Positions 11,501 to 24,370 are shown, counted from the first letter of the stretch. The stretch: DNA of 64,000 bases from Chrysoperla carnea (GCF_905475395.1 NC_058342.1:37194640-37258639); one strand, 5' to 3'. Numbers and translations are program-made. The notes: generated by a model from the sequence alone, not told the origin.

Positions 11501-13418
11501 TTAAAAATTTTCATTACTTATATATCTATTAGAATAAATTTTCATTGGCAACAAGAACTTCGTAAATATAAATTTGTTTTTTTCTTTACTAAAGCTTTTC
11601 TACACATTCTCAAAATTATCATAAATTACGTATGCTGCCGTTGCTAACGCAGTGTGTTATTGCGCATGCGTAATTTAAGTAAATTAGGCAGCAATTCTGA
11701 CTGTTTTTATGGTTGATGTCAATGTTTTGAAACTAAGTTATAATTGAATAAATTTTTTACTCAACGTTAATGTTAATTTGTATTGAGTGAGCGTGCGCTC
11801 GCATGCGCATATACATTCTTAGTTAATTAATAAAGTGTTGTGTGGGGGGAGGTGACAGAGATTATTTACTGTTTCTGCTTCTTAATTATACACAGCTTTT
11901 TTTCATCTAAAGCGATAGTACTAATTGTGCCAATCTTGTTATCAATTGTCATCAGGAAGGATGCTTAGGGACGTGTCTTGCTGCCGTTTTACAACCTTAG
12001 AGCCAATACCTTACCCCCAATCAAGAAGCAGATTTAAGCCCTCGAAATTAGGATAAATGTTGGGAAAAACTGGAAGAAACACCCCGTTAACAGTGTTGTA
12101 AGAAATATTTTCACCCCCCCCCCTCTAACAAAGTTTGCAAACAAAACCTTCAGCTCCTTAAGCAATTGAAATTGGATGGAAGTTGCACGGATTGGAAACT
12201 CATTTAAAATTACGGTTCTTCTATGGAAGAGATTCTATAGGAAGAATAAAAAAATCTGAGCTTTGAAGGAACAACATAATCAGCACAAGAACTTTTCTGG
12301 AAACTTCAACAGGAAAAGAGTGTGAAAAATTTCCAGATCTAAGTTCGTTCAATTCAGTCAGGGTGGAACGATCAAGCCCAACTCTCGTGGGCCAGGTCAG
12401 ATGGTGTCTTGTTGATTCGATTTTCCATAATATCACCAAATTAGCTCCTGATAACATTTCTCACTGGAGCAAAAAAAGATGAATAGCTGTATGTAGTCCC
12501 TATATAAAAACGATCGAAATTAAAATTCCCTAATTTAGCCAGAATCGCAGAACTGCCATTTATAGGACATAATCAAGAGCGTAGGCAAAGATTTTAAAAA
12601 TAAAAAGAAACCAAATGTGAGAAATTCTGGCTTTTGGTTAAATTTTTTGGAGTATTTAGGGGGAGCAGGCACAAGCCCTCTGGTGATGTCCTTGCTTTTG
12701 ATGAAATTGATAACAGATATGAGTGGCACCGTTGAACTATCTACTTAGAAATGTTTAAACATAAAAATTGTACATAGCTTGTTTTAAGTGTGAGTTTTGT
12801 TTCTAGATTGCTAACTTGAAAATATTAATAGATTATAGACTTGACATCCCGCTCTCTAATTAAGATATGTGTAATTATATTATAATTTTTTTTTTTAATT
12901 TTTTAAAAATTTAGTTTTTTAATCTTTTTTTCAGTAACTGTGCTTTTAACAAATTAAAACTTTTTTTTTTCATACGTTAAATAAAATACGTCTTTAAAAA
13001 ATACTTTTTTCAGTCATATTAACAACATTTTTTTATTTTATTTAATGATTCACTGATTGTTTGAGGGTTCTTGTGGCAGGGCGGGGAAAGTAAATTAATT
13101 AAATAAATTTATTGTGTTTTTTAGAACCTTATTTATCATACACTTATCGTCACATTTTTTCTAAGAATCCTTGGGAAAAATAAATAGTCTGCTTGTTGCG
13201 GCTGGAAACTTTCGAAAGGGTATAAAACACCGTTTCTGGACCACTGGACCTTGAAAAGCTAATAACTCAGACAGACGCTCTTGAAACACCAAGTGATCCA
13301 GAACCGATAAAAAATTATGAGAAATCACTATTTTCCTAACACGAAAGTTCTGCGAAGTGCTTTAATGAACCTTTTCATGATAAATAAGACCTTATCATTG
13401 AAAACTCATTCAATTTTC

Positions 13419-13466
13419 AAATGGATAACATTTGGATCCAAAAATGGATCCAAATGTTATCCATTT
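13419..13466. repeat. Perfect 22-bp inverted repeat, 4-nt loop
   Basis: The arms 13419-13440 and 13445-13466 are exact reverse complements around AAAA. Each holds TGGATCCA and GGATAACATT. A further partial repeat of the same words follows to about 13495. There is no adjacent gene, so a transcription terminator role is not supported. Confidence 0.85.
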
Positions 13467-14396
13467 GGATCCATATTTGGATAACAATGGATCTCAAAAA
13501 AACAGCTATGCGCGAAAAACATAGCCCCTACTGTCATTGTTTTCACTCTCGAAATAGTTGGGTTTTTCGAAGTATCCATTAGAAACTAGTTAATTTGTGA
13601 TGATTTATCCATTTTTGTTAAGGGATCTTAGCTGCCACAATAAGTGTATACTATGTACTTATTTTGTGCACAACAAAGGATCTGGCGGGGCACACAATTT
13701 TGAGAGAGAGAAAACAGTTCACTGATGGGCCAACACTTCGTATTATCAATTATATTACAGAATTTGAGAAATATCAATAATTTGGCGCATGTGTCGCATG
13801 AATATTTAGTTGAAATTCGAAACCAATTTATTAATATTGAGATCTATACACAATTGAATCAGTCAATATTTAAAAGAATCGTGGCTACAATTTTCGAAAA
13901 TGTACTACTTTTGGAAATTTTGATGTATTTTTGATAAGACATTTTCGAAACTATAGCCAGAATGATTAGCCATAAATAACTTTTCTTATTGATTATTCAA
14001 TAGTAGGAAAAATGCTTTTTTTTTCGTATGTTTTCTTTTATTATAAAATGTTTTTCAGAAAATAAATCTATCTAATTTTCTCTAGTATTGGTATCAAAAA
14101 ATTCACATTTATTCTAGAAAAATTTGTATAAATACCCTGACGTGTGATCCATCAGCGAAAAGCGAGTATTGTGTGCAAAATTATATAACAATGGCGAATG
14201 GGGGGATGAAGAAAATTGAGGGGAGGATGATTTAATGAGTCAACAGTTTTTTTTTTTAGTCACATCAATAACAGTTATAGAGGAAGGGGTTTCCAAATCA
14301 CACATTGGATTATGTTGTAAAAATTCCCACACAAATACTGTGTGCGAAACATCAACGCCATTGTGGATAATTTTTTGAATTACAAAATATTTTGGG

Positions 14397-14402
14397 TTTA
14401 TT
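14397..14402 (-). terminator. Polyadenylation signal of the CUB-domain gene
   Basis: AATAAA on the minus strand, about 120 bases after the stop codon at 14522. Confidence 0.6.
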
Positions 14403-14521
14403 TTTTTTGGTGGAATAAAATTTTGAGTGCGTGTGTAACACGAATTATATATTTTTTTTGTGTTTCTTTTTTTTTGTGTGCTTCTTAAGTCCTACTACCA
14501 AAATTTTTGAAAAAACACAGA

Positions 14522-17500
14522 TCATAATCGTATTAGACAAATTGACAATGTTATCATTATGATGGCGGATGAAGACATGTGGCGTTGAGTGTGCGTTGCT
14601 GATAATACCGCATTCGGCGCTGGTGTTGGATTCACTAATCTTGTGTTCGATCGAACCATTTGTGAACGCCATTTTAATAGAAATTGGGGTTGTTTACGAG
14701 TTAATGCTTTTAACCTAAATATAAACAAGAGAAAAATTATTTGTCGTTAAATTTCCGTGGGAAAAGGATTGGTTTCGGGATGCCAGAACTCAAGAAGTTC
14801 GGTGCAAATTTTATTATGATAGTTGTATACACCCACCCAAAGTTTGAAAACTACTCAAAGTTGATTAAGACAAATTAATATTGATTCTACTACTGCTAAA
14901 ATACTGCCAACGCTATGAAATTTGCATGCCTATGATTCTGAATCTCCACTCTTGATCAAAATCCTCCACAAATTACTCCATTCTTGTTTTGCTTTTTCTC
15001 CTTTGGTCAAAAAACTAGGTACATCCAGGCCCAGATTAACATATGTAGGTATTGAAATTCTCTTTGTAAAGCAACCTGTGGCGCCCTTCTCCTATACAAA
15101 TACGTCTTTTTCTCTTTTGACTTTTCCCCGAGGGCCCTAGGCGAAAAGCAAATTTGAAACTTTTCTGTATTTAAGGATAAATTTGGATCAGAAGTGTATG
15201 TTTTCATTTGCTAAATGCTGATTTTGCTGAATTTGTTTTGGATGGCCTTGGATTCACACAATTTCGGCAAGTACGAAAATAAAGACAAATTAGGATTGTA
15301 GAAAATGGTAACTATGAAAACGTACCTTATAACAGCCGTTGCAGTTTTCCATGGTAACGAATAAATTTTATGCTTATCCCGTGAACAAAATGTGTGTAAA
15401 AGTTCGCCATCAGAATCCGGAGAATATTCATGTATGCTAATATTCCATGCTGTACATGGCCCTAAAATATACAACAAACCATTAATTGGGGGAATCAAGA
15501 CCATCAATACCAATACCAAAAAAAACATTTTATTTGATTAATGATGGAATAAAACAAATGAATACTAATACTAACGATTTTGTATTGAAGTAGCTTCAAT
15601 AATCAATTGCCGTTGCACAGTTGAATCCAAAATCCAAACACAATTCAAATGATAGAAATTGTTAAAATGTCCATTCGATGTTAAATTTTTGGAATCGATT
15701 TCTCCAACTAAATGCGTATACGTATGATGACCACATTCGCCATCCGTTATAAACGAATAAACCGCTGAAAAACTATATCCTTTGTTACTCCACGTATACT
15801 GCGCTACCGAATAAATTACGTGCAATGGACTCCAACTTCGAACAATTACGGGTAACCATTCTGCCTGCAAGTGTAAAGTTATTAAAATTGTATTATTTAA
15901 ATTATATAAATAATAATAAAGTCTAGCATCCCAATTGTTGGGTAAAGGCCTTCCCTAAAGATTTCCACAGGTTGCAATCCCGAAACTTTCTAAGCCATGT
16001 TTTACCTGTAAGCATAACAAACTCGTCACACCATCGCTTGAGCGATTTCCCTCGATTCCTTGTATCCCTTCCCCTTGATTAAGAGGAAATGAGGCCTTAA
16101 ATACATGACTAACAGGCTATTTATATAAAGCCTCGTCACGCTAAGTTACATTTTCTATAAGCCTCCTCCCTCTGTAAATTACTTATAGACTACCCTTTCT
16201 ATAAATAGCCGAAAATTTACAAAAAACGAACAAACTAAGACAAGAACTTCAATGGAATTGGCAACGAGTGGCGAACATGACGTTTCTTTGAAATGTGCAG
16301 GCTTGCCACGCGTCACCCTCCTTTGTCACGCCTACCAATACCCCTCTCTCCCGATGTTCTCGTGACACATAATGAGTAGTCCCTAACTAAGTAGAGTTAT
16401 AGCAGTGAGTTGCAATCAATAAATTCAATAAAATAGCTTACTTGGAAATTCCCACAAAGGCAGGTTAGTGGAATATTATCATCGGACATCAATAACAAAT
16501 GATCAATCTGGTCCAGGGGTGTGGTATCAGCAACACATTGGCATCCATTATCACCACACTGAGTTTGACAATGTGTTCCATCAAAACCTTTCATTTGACC
16601 CAATGTCCGGATTGTGATCGTAATACTTTGATTTGCGGCTGGTATAAACTGTTGTACGCACTTTAATTGACCATTCACGTTCCAGAATAAATGTTGATCG
16701 ACTGGGTTGTCAATGGTACCAACTGATGGACTACTCATACCATAATAATGGACGTCACACATTTTATCCGGTTGTAAAGTGCCACCAATTTGTTCTACAA
16801 CAAGTTGAAATGCCATTAAAAGATGGTTATTTCATAGATTTTGAGAAATAGGGCCCTTAATTTTTGACAATGATTTAGACTCTCACGGGAAAAAAAAGTT
16901 ATTATACTTACCGTCATGGAATAGATAAGCTCCGTCAACGTAATCAACATCCTCGAGATTTGTAGAAGGTGCATTACGCCTTAGAATTAATGTAAAAGTA
17001 TTTCCTTTCGAAATAAACGTTTGCTGTTCAATAAATTTGCCATGAGAATCACGTGCCATTTTAGTGATGGGACTACATAATTTTTTGAATGGTTTTATTC
17101 CATCTTCAACATTTCCATCATAGATTTCAATAACGGACCGGCATGCTGGAGCCCTAATAGAAATAGATCAATCAATAACATTTGTAATAAATTCGCTAGA
17201 TTTTTGAATCTTACTTCAGTCGATAGTTAAACATTGACAGATGTATGACGTCAGTGGGGGAACCTCTAAATACAATGCGACAGAATGGATTATACTCCTT
17301 GGAACGTGTGTCAAAATGTCCTGAGCGTGAATTGTTTCCAGATATAAAAACGTCACAAGTTGTTTTTGGCACTAAAACTGCAGTTGGATACGTTCCTAAA
17401 ACTAAAAATTAAAATTACAGTCTACAGTAAAACATCTTGTTATCGTATACAGTGGAACCTGTAATAGTTAGTGTTCGTGTACAGTACCTGTGTTCTCAGT

Positions 17501-20500
17501 TTCATCAATATTAGAGTAGTCAATCTTGTTATGTAAATTAGTTGTGATTGCAGACTCTGTAGTTAAAGTAGCATCTATAAATTCCAAATTTGCAACAAAT
17601 CCGTTATAATTATATGGAGGTACTTGTGGCCCAGAACTAAATTCTATCAGGATATTTGGACCATTATATTCAATTACTTGTGGCCGATTACCACAAATTG
17701 TAGTTAATAATAAATCAGATACAGTCGAACCTTGATATACAGCAATATAATCTGTTAAACAATGACTGTAACAACACAAATATTTTAGTTTTATTCGAAG
17801 AATGCAAGTTTAAACATTTCTTGTTGGGCAAATTATTATATTTTGTATTTTTTAATAGTGGAGAGTAGCCTATTTTTACCGGATAATTTTTGTTTGAAAC
17901 TTTTTGGATAAAGTTGATGGTTTCTGAGATACTGGCCAATAATCGTTTTTTTATGTCTATATAGCGTTAATTATCGCAAATCCAACAAATTTGAGGCTGC
18001 GCATGAGGATAAAGTGTGAAATGTACAAAATGCAAAAAGAAAATGAAAACATACTTATGAGGCAACAGGACGGTTGTAAATATAATTTTAACGCGAGTAT
18101 AAATGGAACTTGTGGTTATATGATATTTGCACTGACGATTTGGTGAATAGATTCCTGGATATCCAGGACTTGCTAACGTACATCCATTAGCACAAGAACT
18201 CTCTTTGTACGACCAATCGCATGATGTGTTTGGAATGCGTGTACCACCTTTTGCTTGAAATCCAACTCCTTGCAAACTCTTTTTTGGTGTAAAACTAAAA
18301 TATGCTAAAAATTGAGATCGTAGTGTTTTTTCATTCATTCTGAAACATAAATTGAATTTGATAAGACATTTTTTTTGTGATGAAAACAATTCTTTTTAAG
18401 CATTAGTAAAATTTTCAAAACCGGTTACAATGACATTGAAAGAACCGAATTGAAAGAACCGAACAAGATCTAGTAAATAAAACCTAAGAAAAGTACTGTT
18501 TTCATTTTTGGATTTTGCCAACTGGTCGTAAATGCCCATTAGTTTTTATAGCCGGTTTTGACTGCAGATTCTTTGAAAAAATTACTTATAAGTCAAAAGA
18601 AATTTGATAATTACTGGAAAAATAAATTTGCTGTATTGTTTGTATCTGAATACATGACGACTGGTGGAGAATATCGTTCATTTGCTCCGCAAATTTGTAA
18701 TGGTGGTGGTGGATTTATATTTGGATCACTATCATTTGGTTGCCATTCCAGAAAGCCTCCATCACAACTATCAAAAAATTAAACAGTTAATATTTAAACA
18801 ACAATCAAAATTATGTAATTATACCTAGTTCCATTAAATCGACCAACATCAACAATCCGATAAATTTGTAATTCAACACGTTGATCTAACGCTGGTCGAA
18901 ATGTGTACCAACAGGAACTTGGACCTTCTATTGAAGGTGATTTTATTTGTCCAAATGTTTTGCCAGATTTTGCAAGTAATGTGTTTGAATCAATTGTCAA
19001 ATTACACACTAAAATAGTTCATTAAAATAATTACTTTAGACGCAGAGCATGCGAAGTTGCGTAGTTTTATCAACAACAATAAAAACTTACTACTGCTACA
19101 AAAATGCTCTAAACCACATTGAGCACAACGATTTGGGGCTTCTTGTCCACAATGGCAACCTCCATCTTGTACACAACATGCACAGTCTTTTTGACCAGCT
19201 TCATCCCATGGACACATACAGCCTCGAGAGGCTTTCGTCCACAAATCCACTTGACCTATTCAAATTAGATATCGTATTTTATGAAACACATAACTTTATT
19301 ACTTTAAAAGTTTTTTTTATTTGTTTTTCGTCCCAAGTGAAAATTATCAAAAACTTTCAAAATATGTCGTTTTTTGAGATTTCTCCATAAAAGCAATGCA
19401 ATTTATATCGATTGTCAATAATTTATTTTCTTAAAAATTAAAAAATTTACATGAACACCTAAACTGAATTTTTAACATGCATGACACATATTCTTTGAGT
19501 TAAAGTCTATGAAAAAAAGTTTTTAAATCAAACATTGTTTCCATGCTCATACATCCTTAAATTTCAAATTTTCAAATACACAATTAGCAATAACGATTGC
19601 TGAGAGGGAAAAAATACTCCTATACAAAACAAAACTCGTACTTAGTAAAAAAAAATGACTCTTTAAATTTAATTTCCAAAAAAATTAACTAAGCAAACGT
19701 TTTTGGTGATGATCTTGATTCAAAATAAGTGATCGGATTTTATGGAAATGCTAGATTTTTCGCTAGAATTCATGCAATAATTTGTGGCGGGTGAGGAAAC
19801 ATGCTCCAAAAATGTACAAATACGTCTATACTTTAGTTCGTATAGCGAGGCCAACTTTTTGAACTTTAAAATGTGTTTTGGAGCATAATAGTACAATTGA
19901 ATTAATTCGAATGTTATTTTTGCTAAATATAAGTTATTTTAAATCAGAATTAAAAGCTCAAACCACTTAAATTAAACTGCGTGCTTTAAAAATTAACTTT
20001 GTTTTTATACCATGTATATATGAAATATATATACATAGTATATTAAGTTTAGTCCCAAGTTTGTAACGCTTAAAAATAATGATGCTAGGAAAAAAATTTT
20101 GTCATAGGTGTTCATAAAATCACCTAATTAGTCCATTTCTGGTTGTCCGTCCGTCCATCCGTCTGTGGACACGATAACTCAAAAACGAAAAAAGATATCG
20201 AGCTGAAATTTTTACAGCGTACTCAGGACGTAAAAAATGAGGTCAAGTTCGTAAATGAGCATCATAGGTTAAGTGGGTCTTGGGTCCGTAGGACTCATCT
20301 TGTAAACCGTTAGAGATAGAACAAAAGTTTTAGTGTAAAAAATGTTCCTTATCAAAAATTAAACAACTTTTGCTTGGAACATTTTTTCGTAAACAGCACT
20401 GTTTACCAGTGAGGGCGCCAATTAGGCGGAAATTTTATAATATGTACTATACTTGATTATCAGTTATGTATGTGTCACATGTTTGTATGTGTAATGTGAG

Positions 20501-20857
20501 AAAGTAATCAACACTGACTATGCATGGTATTTCAACAATTAACTCAGTCAATTGTTTGTTTTCACTTGTTTAATTTAAGTTATTTTTATTTGATTTAAAA
20601 TAAATGATCAAATTTGATGGAAATTTTAGATTTTTCGCTAGAATTCATGCAATAATTTGTGGAAAATAAATTTGCAGGTGAGGGAAGCATGCTCCAAAAA
20701 TGTGCGAATTTGATTGTGAATAAATAAAAAGTAGGTAAGTAAAATACTTACTATTTGAATCAATGTAGATTGGGGTCCAAATAACTTGTGGCACCACTTG
20801 CCCAATCAGTACTATTGTAAACCAGACGTGAATCAAAACAATTAAAGCTATCGCCAT
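14522..20857 (-). CDS. Secreted/membrane-attached multi-CUB protein, 12 exons
   Basis: Exons in transcript order: 20752-20857, 19091-19255, 18825-19008, 18615-18767, 18055-18339, 17488-17765, 17215-17395, 16912-17153, 16442-16794, 15576-15864, 15326-15461, 14522-14714. All junctions are GT-AG and keep frame, giving 854 residues. The start is fixed by an in-frame TAA two codons upstream. Residues 1 to ~24 are a signal peptide. Residues 48-88 carry ten cysteines (CMCP, CACC, GGCHCG, RCAQCG). CUB-like modules follow at about 92-233, 243-372 (ASPGYPGIYSPNRQC, DYIAVYQG), 391-530, 544-690 (with a CQTQCGDNGCQC insert) and 697-830. The chain ends in SSSAIIMITLSICLIRL, a possible GPI-attachment signal or short membrane anchor. 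CUB modules usually mediate extracellular binding. I do not recognise the specific orthologue; function is unknown. Confidence 0.88.
15911..16070 (-). mobile_element. LINE reverse-transcriptase C-terminus and 3' tail, intronic
   Basis: Inside the intron between exons 9 and 10 of the CUB gene. On the minus strand one frame of 48 codons reads RDTRNRGKSLKRWCDEFV, then TWLRKF, WKSLGKAFTQQLG and a stop at 15923-15925, followed by a TTATTATTA tail. The pattern RxxxRWxDD...WxxxAxDRxxWKxLxxAFxQQ is the conserved C-terminal end of RTE/jockey-like elements, and short tandem 3' tails are usual in RTE. It is a 5'-truncated copy in the same orientation as the host gene. Confidence 0.7.
20010..20575 (+). 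mobile_element. R3 dispersed repeat, longest copy, in CUB-gene intron 1
   Basis: The copy runs from ATATTAAGTTTAGTCCCAAG through GTCCGTCCGTCCATCCGTCT, GATAACTCAAAAACG, AAACCGTTAGAGATAGAAC and GTTTACCAGTGAGGGCGCC to the terminus CAACAATTAACTCAGTC and GTTTGTTTTCACTTG. The 5' half is shared with 62115-62345 and the 3' end with 2505-2815 and 36438-36500. No open frame or terminal inverted repeat is seen. Similar words are, as I recall, common in insect genomes, but I cannot name the family. Confidence 0.65.
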
Positions 20858-21799
20858 ATTTTAAGTATTTAATATTTATTATACTATGCTATGAGTTGTA
20901 TCATTAAATATAATCGGAATTAACATCAGCCTTGTCTCATCTAATTTCATTATCATTATTAAATCTAACATGTTTTAACAATTTTCATTACAATTTTTTT
21001 TTTTTTTTTAATTATTAAATTAAACCGAAAAAGATTTTCTTCTGCTTAATGTAAAATTTTTTGTTTAAGTCTTTTTTAATTGAGCTACGGTATTTTAAAA
21101 ATTATTTATGGTAATTTTTTTCTGGATTGTTTAAGATTTTTTACGTTTTGGCATTATAAAAATCTTCATGCTAGAAATAAATTAGAAATTAGAAAAAAAT
21201 CGAATTAATTACCTTCGATATTCACGTCTAAGCGAAAAAAATTATCGTGAATAACGAGTGTAAAGGAAAAATTGGGTACCTTTTATGACAATTTGATGAA
21301 GATTTCACACAAATTTTTTTCAACATAATTCATAACACTGTGAAAATTTTTGTATTTTAAAAACGAAAAAAAATAAAAATTAGTTACAATCCGGTTCCTG
21401 ACGAAAAATTATTTACAAAAATCAATTGATTCGACGAAATATTTAAGCACTTCAGTCTGCGTGTAGATGGCGTTTAAACAGCGAATTTTCCACACACCCC
21501 ATTTCAAAAATCAACGGAAATTATTGTTAAATTGAATATTGAATTTAATTTTGAAATAATAATTTTTTGTTTTTAATAAACGAAATATTCAGTTGATTAT
21601 CGAAAAATATGAACTTGATGTCTGGTAACGTTTCACGACGTTATGCCGACGAGAGCTTTTCGTAAAGCATGATGACTCACATGCTGTTTGTAGCCGATTA
21701 AAGTGGTACTACGTAGGCCGTATTCTGTGAAAATGGTTCCCGCCTAGAAACCTTGTTCGCTTTAAATGTCTATTATATACATATACAATACCGACTACA

Positions 21800-22820
21800 C
21801 AGTCACATAGTCGAAGAAACTATGCCATGAAGTTCGAAACATTTCAACAATAAGTCAGATTTGAATTCGGTTTTCGGCATTCGATTCGTTAGAGCGTCAG
21901 GAAATTTTGTGACCTAATTTGATTGTTTTTAAATTAAAAATATGCAATTATCATAATTAATATGCATTTTATAATTGCATCGTATATTGACCGCAAATAG
22001 TCACAAGTCGGTTAATAGTGATGACAATGATTTCGAATATAATTTGTCTCAGAGGTACCTGATTCCCAGCGTAAACGGTTCACCGTCGTCTCCTAGAGTT
22101 TTCGGGAAATTTGTTATATCCGGTCCAAGTTTGTTCCTCGAGAGTTTTTGAAGTCGGTGAATAAGAATATCGTGACCGAATTGGAATCAGAGATATCTGA
22201 TGTCCAGGATGAACGGTTTTCCCGTCGTCTTCTGGAGTTTTCGAGAAATTCGTTTAATAATTGGACCAAACTCGTTGCTCGAGGTTTTTTGGGGTCGCTG
22301 AACACGAATATTTCGGTAGAACCGGTCTCCGAGATACCTGACGACCAGAGTGAATGATATTCTCGTCTTTGCGAATAAATATTATTCATCGATTAGTATG
22401 TTTCAAAAACTTAAAATTTATTTGTTTTGATGTTTATATAGTTTTTTTTTTTACAATAACTTCAAAACCATGTTTATTGCGAGGAAACCGTTAATCCTAG
22501 GCACCAGGTACCTCAGATATTCGTGTCCAGCGACTCGAAAAACCCTTTAGTACTAAGTTTGGGCTGATTATTTGACTAATTTCTTGAAAACTCCAGGAAG
22601 CGAAGGGGATACCGTTCATCCTGAGCACCAAGTATCTCTGAGACCGACTGACTCCCATGTATATAAATCAAATATATTGTTATAAATCAAATTAGGTCAC
22701 AAAACTTTCTGATGCTCTAACGAATCGAATGTCGAAATCGTATTCTAATCCGACTTACTTCTCAAATTTTTCGAACTTTATCCATTTTTAGTGTTTTGTT
22801 TCTTCGACTACACAGTATAC
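21800..22820. mobile_element. R4 inverted-repeat element with internal tandem units
   Basis: The left arm (about 21800-21945) and right arm (about 22675-22820) are reverse complements: TCGATTCGTTAGAGCGTCAG and GTGACCTAATTTGAT on the left face AATCAAATTAGGTCAC and GATGCTCTAACGAATCGAA on the right, and both outer ends carry AGTCGAAGAAAC. Inside, a ~140-bp unit (marked by CAGAGGTACCTGATTCCCAG-like words at about 22049, 22187 and 22328) is repeated in tandem, then appears reversed at about 22480-22650. No transposase is seen, so this is probably non-autonomous. Confidence 0.7.
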
Positions 22821-22830
22821 ATATATATAA

Positions 22831-22853
22831 CGTACACCGTACACCGTACACCG
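22831..22853. repeat. (CGTACAC)3 tandem repeat
   Basis: Three perfect 7-bp units directly after the right end of the R4 element. Confidence 0.8.
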
Positions 22854-23378
22854 TTACATTCGTTATCCATGAGTGAGACATGATGACTCATGCTGTCTCC
22901 CTCATGTTCACATGGGTTGCTTATTTTCCGTTTATACTCCGAATTTAGTGTGTCGGTGCATTTCAAATATACAACTTCGTTCATCCAACTATATCTATAT
23001 TTTTCAACAAATTATTATTGCCATCTCTTTTCAATTATATATTGTTTTCTTTATTCTATTTCGATTACCATTCAATTATAGCACTATGTGTTACATATCC
23101 AGCTATACGATTGTTCGAATTACTAGAAAGATTTATGTGGAAATATCCACCTATACATTATATATTCTATGTCATGTCGTCCGGGAATTTACTACACTAC
23201 CAAGGGTTGCTACCATCTTTAAGCCTATTTATGTCGTTACGGTCTTTTTATACGACCGTGAAAATTCGTCAAAATACTATGAATATTCTGAAGTACTTAG
23301 AAAAAAAAAAGTTTGGAAGGGTGTAGGGCTAGCTATTAATCGCACTTCATAACTTTAAAAAGCTTTGAATGATGAACA

Positions 23379-23610
23379 AAAATACTTTTTAAGGGACAAG
23401 CTTTTATTGTACTCAAAAGTAGCAAATAATTTTATCTATGAATCACTCATACCCGACTATTTGTAAAAGTTTGAGGTGCTCAAGAAAGAATCGGAACGCC
23501 TCATCTACTCCACATGCCTGATTTTTCAATTCATTCTTGATATTAAGCGCTTCAAGCTTTTACAAATAGCCGGGTATGAGTGTCTCACAGATAAGTTTAT
23601 ACAAGCTTTC
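23379..23610. mobile_element. R2 element with both arms, right arm truncated
   Basis: The left arm (23379-23492) is intact (AATACTTTTTAAGGGACAAG to GTTTGAGGTGCTC). The central spacer carries GGAACGCCTCATCTACTCC. The right arm begins at about 23545 (AAGCGCTTCAAGCTTTTAC, GCCGGGTATGAGTG) but degenerates after about 23600. Its spacer matches the sequence after the single arm at 1663-1773, showing that those were once the same element. Confidence 0.7.
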
Positions 23611-23902
23611 TTAAAACTTGTATAAACTCATACTTCCTTAAAAAAATTAAATAATTAAATTAATTTTTGGACATTATAAAAATATTAAACAAACGATTAC
23701 GGTACGATTATGGGGCTACTTTCCCCAATAAACTGGTAAATTTTTGATGAATGATTTGAAAACGATTAAGGAACAGATGCATTCACTCTAGTAAATGCTA
23801 AATAATTAGAACTCAATAGAATATCGGTTTCTGGGGGGTTAATAAAGAAAAGACCCTTGTCAGTGTAATACTATTGAGTAAAGTAAACGGGACCGTATTC
23901 TA

Positions 23903-24370
23903 CATATACTGTCTATTCACTACTTAGACCAAGAAACGAAGTACAAAAAATGATCAAAGCTCGAATAATTTGAGCAGTAAGTCGGAATTAATATGCCTTT
24001 TATTATTGCCTTTTAAATTAATTGTTAATATTAAAATCACAATTCGGTTAATAGTGATGACAATGATTTCAAAGAATTGGTCTCAGAGGTACTTGGCGCA
24101 ACGGTATCCCTGTCGTCCTTGGGGTATTCGAGAAATTCGTTATATAATCTGTCCAAACTCGTTACAAGAATGTTTTTGGGGTTGCTAAATAAGAATATCG
24201 TGACGTAATTGGTCTTAGAGGTACCCCTGGTGCAACAGCAATTGCATATTTTTAATTTCTTATAAATAAGACTAGGTCACAAAATTTTCTAATGCTCTAA
24301 CGAATGCCGAAAACCGAATTCAAATCCGATTTACTGCTCAAACTTTATTCCTGCGTTTCTTCGTCTAACT
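23903..24370. mobile_element. R4 element, shorter second copy
   Basis: It shares with 21800-22820 the outer words (AAGAAAC / GTTTCTTCGTC), the arm block AGGTCACAAAATTTTC with ATGCTCTAACGAATG, and one internal unit (TCTCAGAGGTACTTGG, CGAGAAATTCGTTATATAAT). Only one to two internal units remain, so the element is about half as long. Confidence 0.65.

Larger units (their letters stand above)
5607..14396. other. Intergenic, no recognised gene
   Basis: Between the convergent ends of the myosuppressin and CUB-protein genes I see no coding exon. The stretch contains R2 copies (5881, 8344), a decayed LINE fragment (7693-7955), small perfect hairpins (10536-10583, 10594-10639, 13419-13466) and long T-rich runs (11308-11345, 12890-13030). 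The short open frames on both strands have no signal peptide, domain or splice support and are low complexity. Confidence 0.6.

Noticed and set aside
18558..18782. Plus-strand open frames overlapping the CUB gene (also 19049-19390)
   Set aside because: They are antisense to exons 4 and 2 of the CUB gene, whose splice phases and domain match are far stronger.
22114..22389. Overlapping open frames on both strands within R4
   Set aside because: They follow the ~140-bp tandem units of the repeat and appear on both strands at once, as expected from repeat structure rather than coding.
22873..23352. 159-codon open frame, the longest in the window
   Set aside because: Composition is that of AT-rich non-coding DNA, there is no domain or signal peptide, and it overlaps other open frames of equal quality. 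Only a short inner segment in another frame was worth noting.
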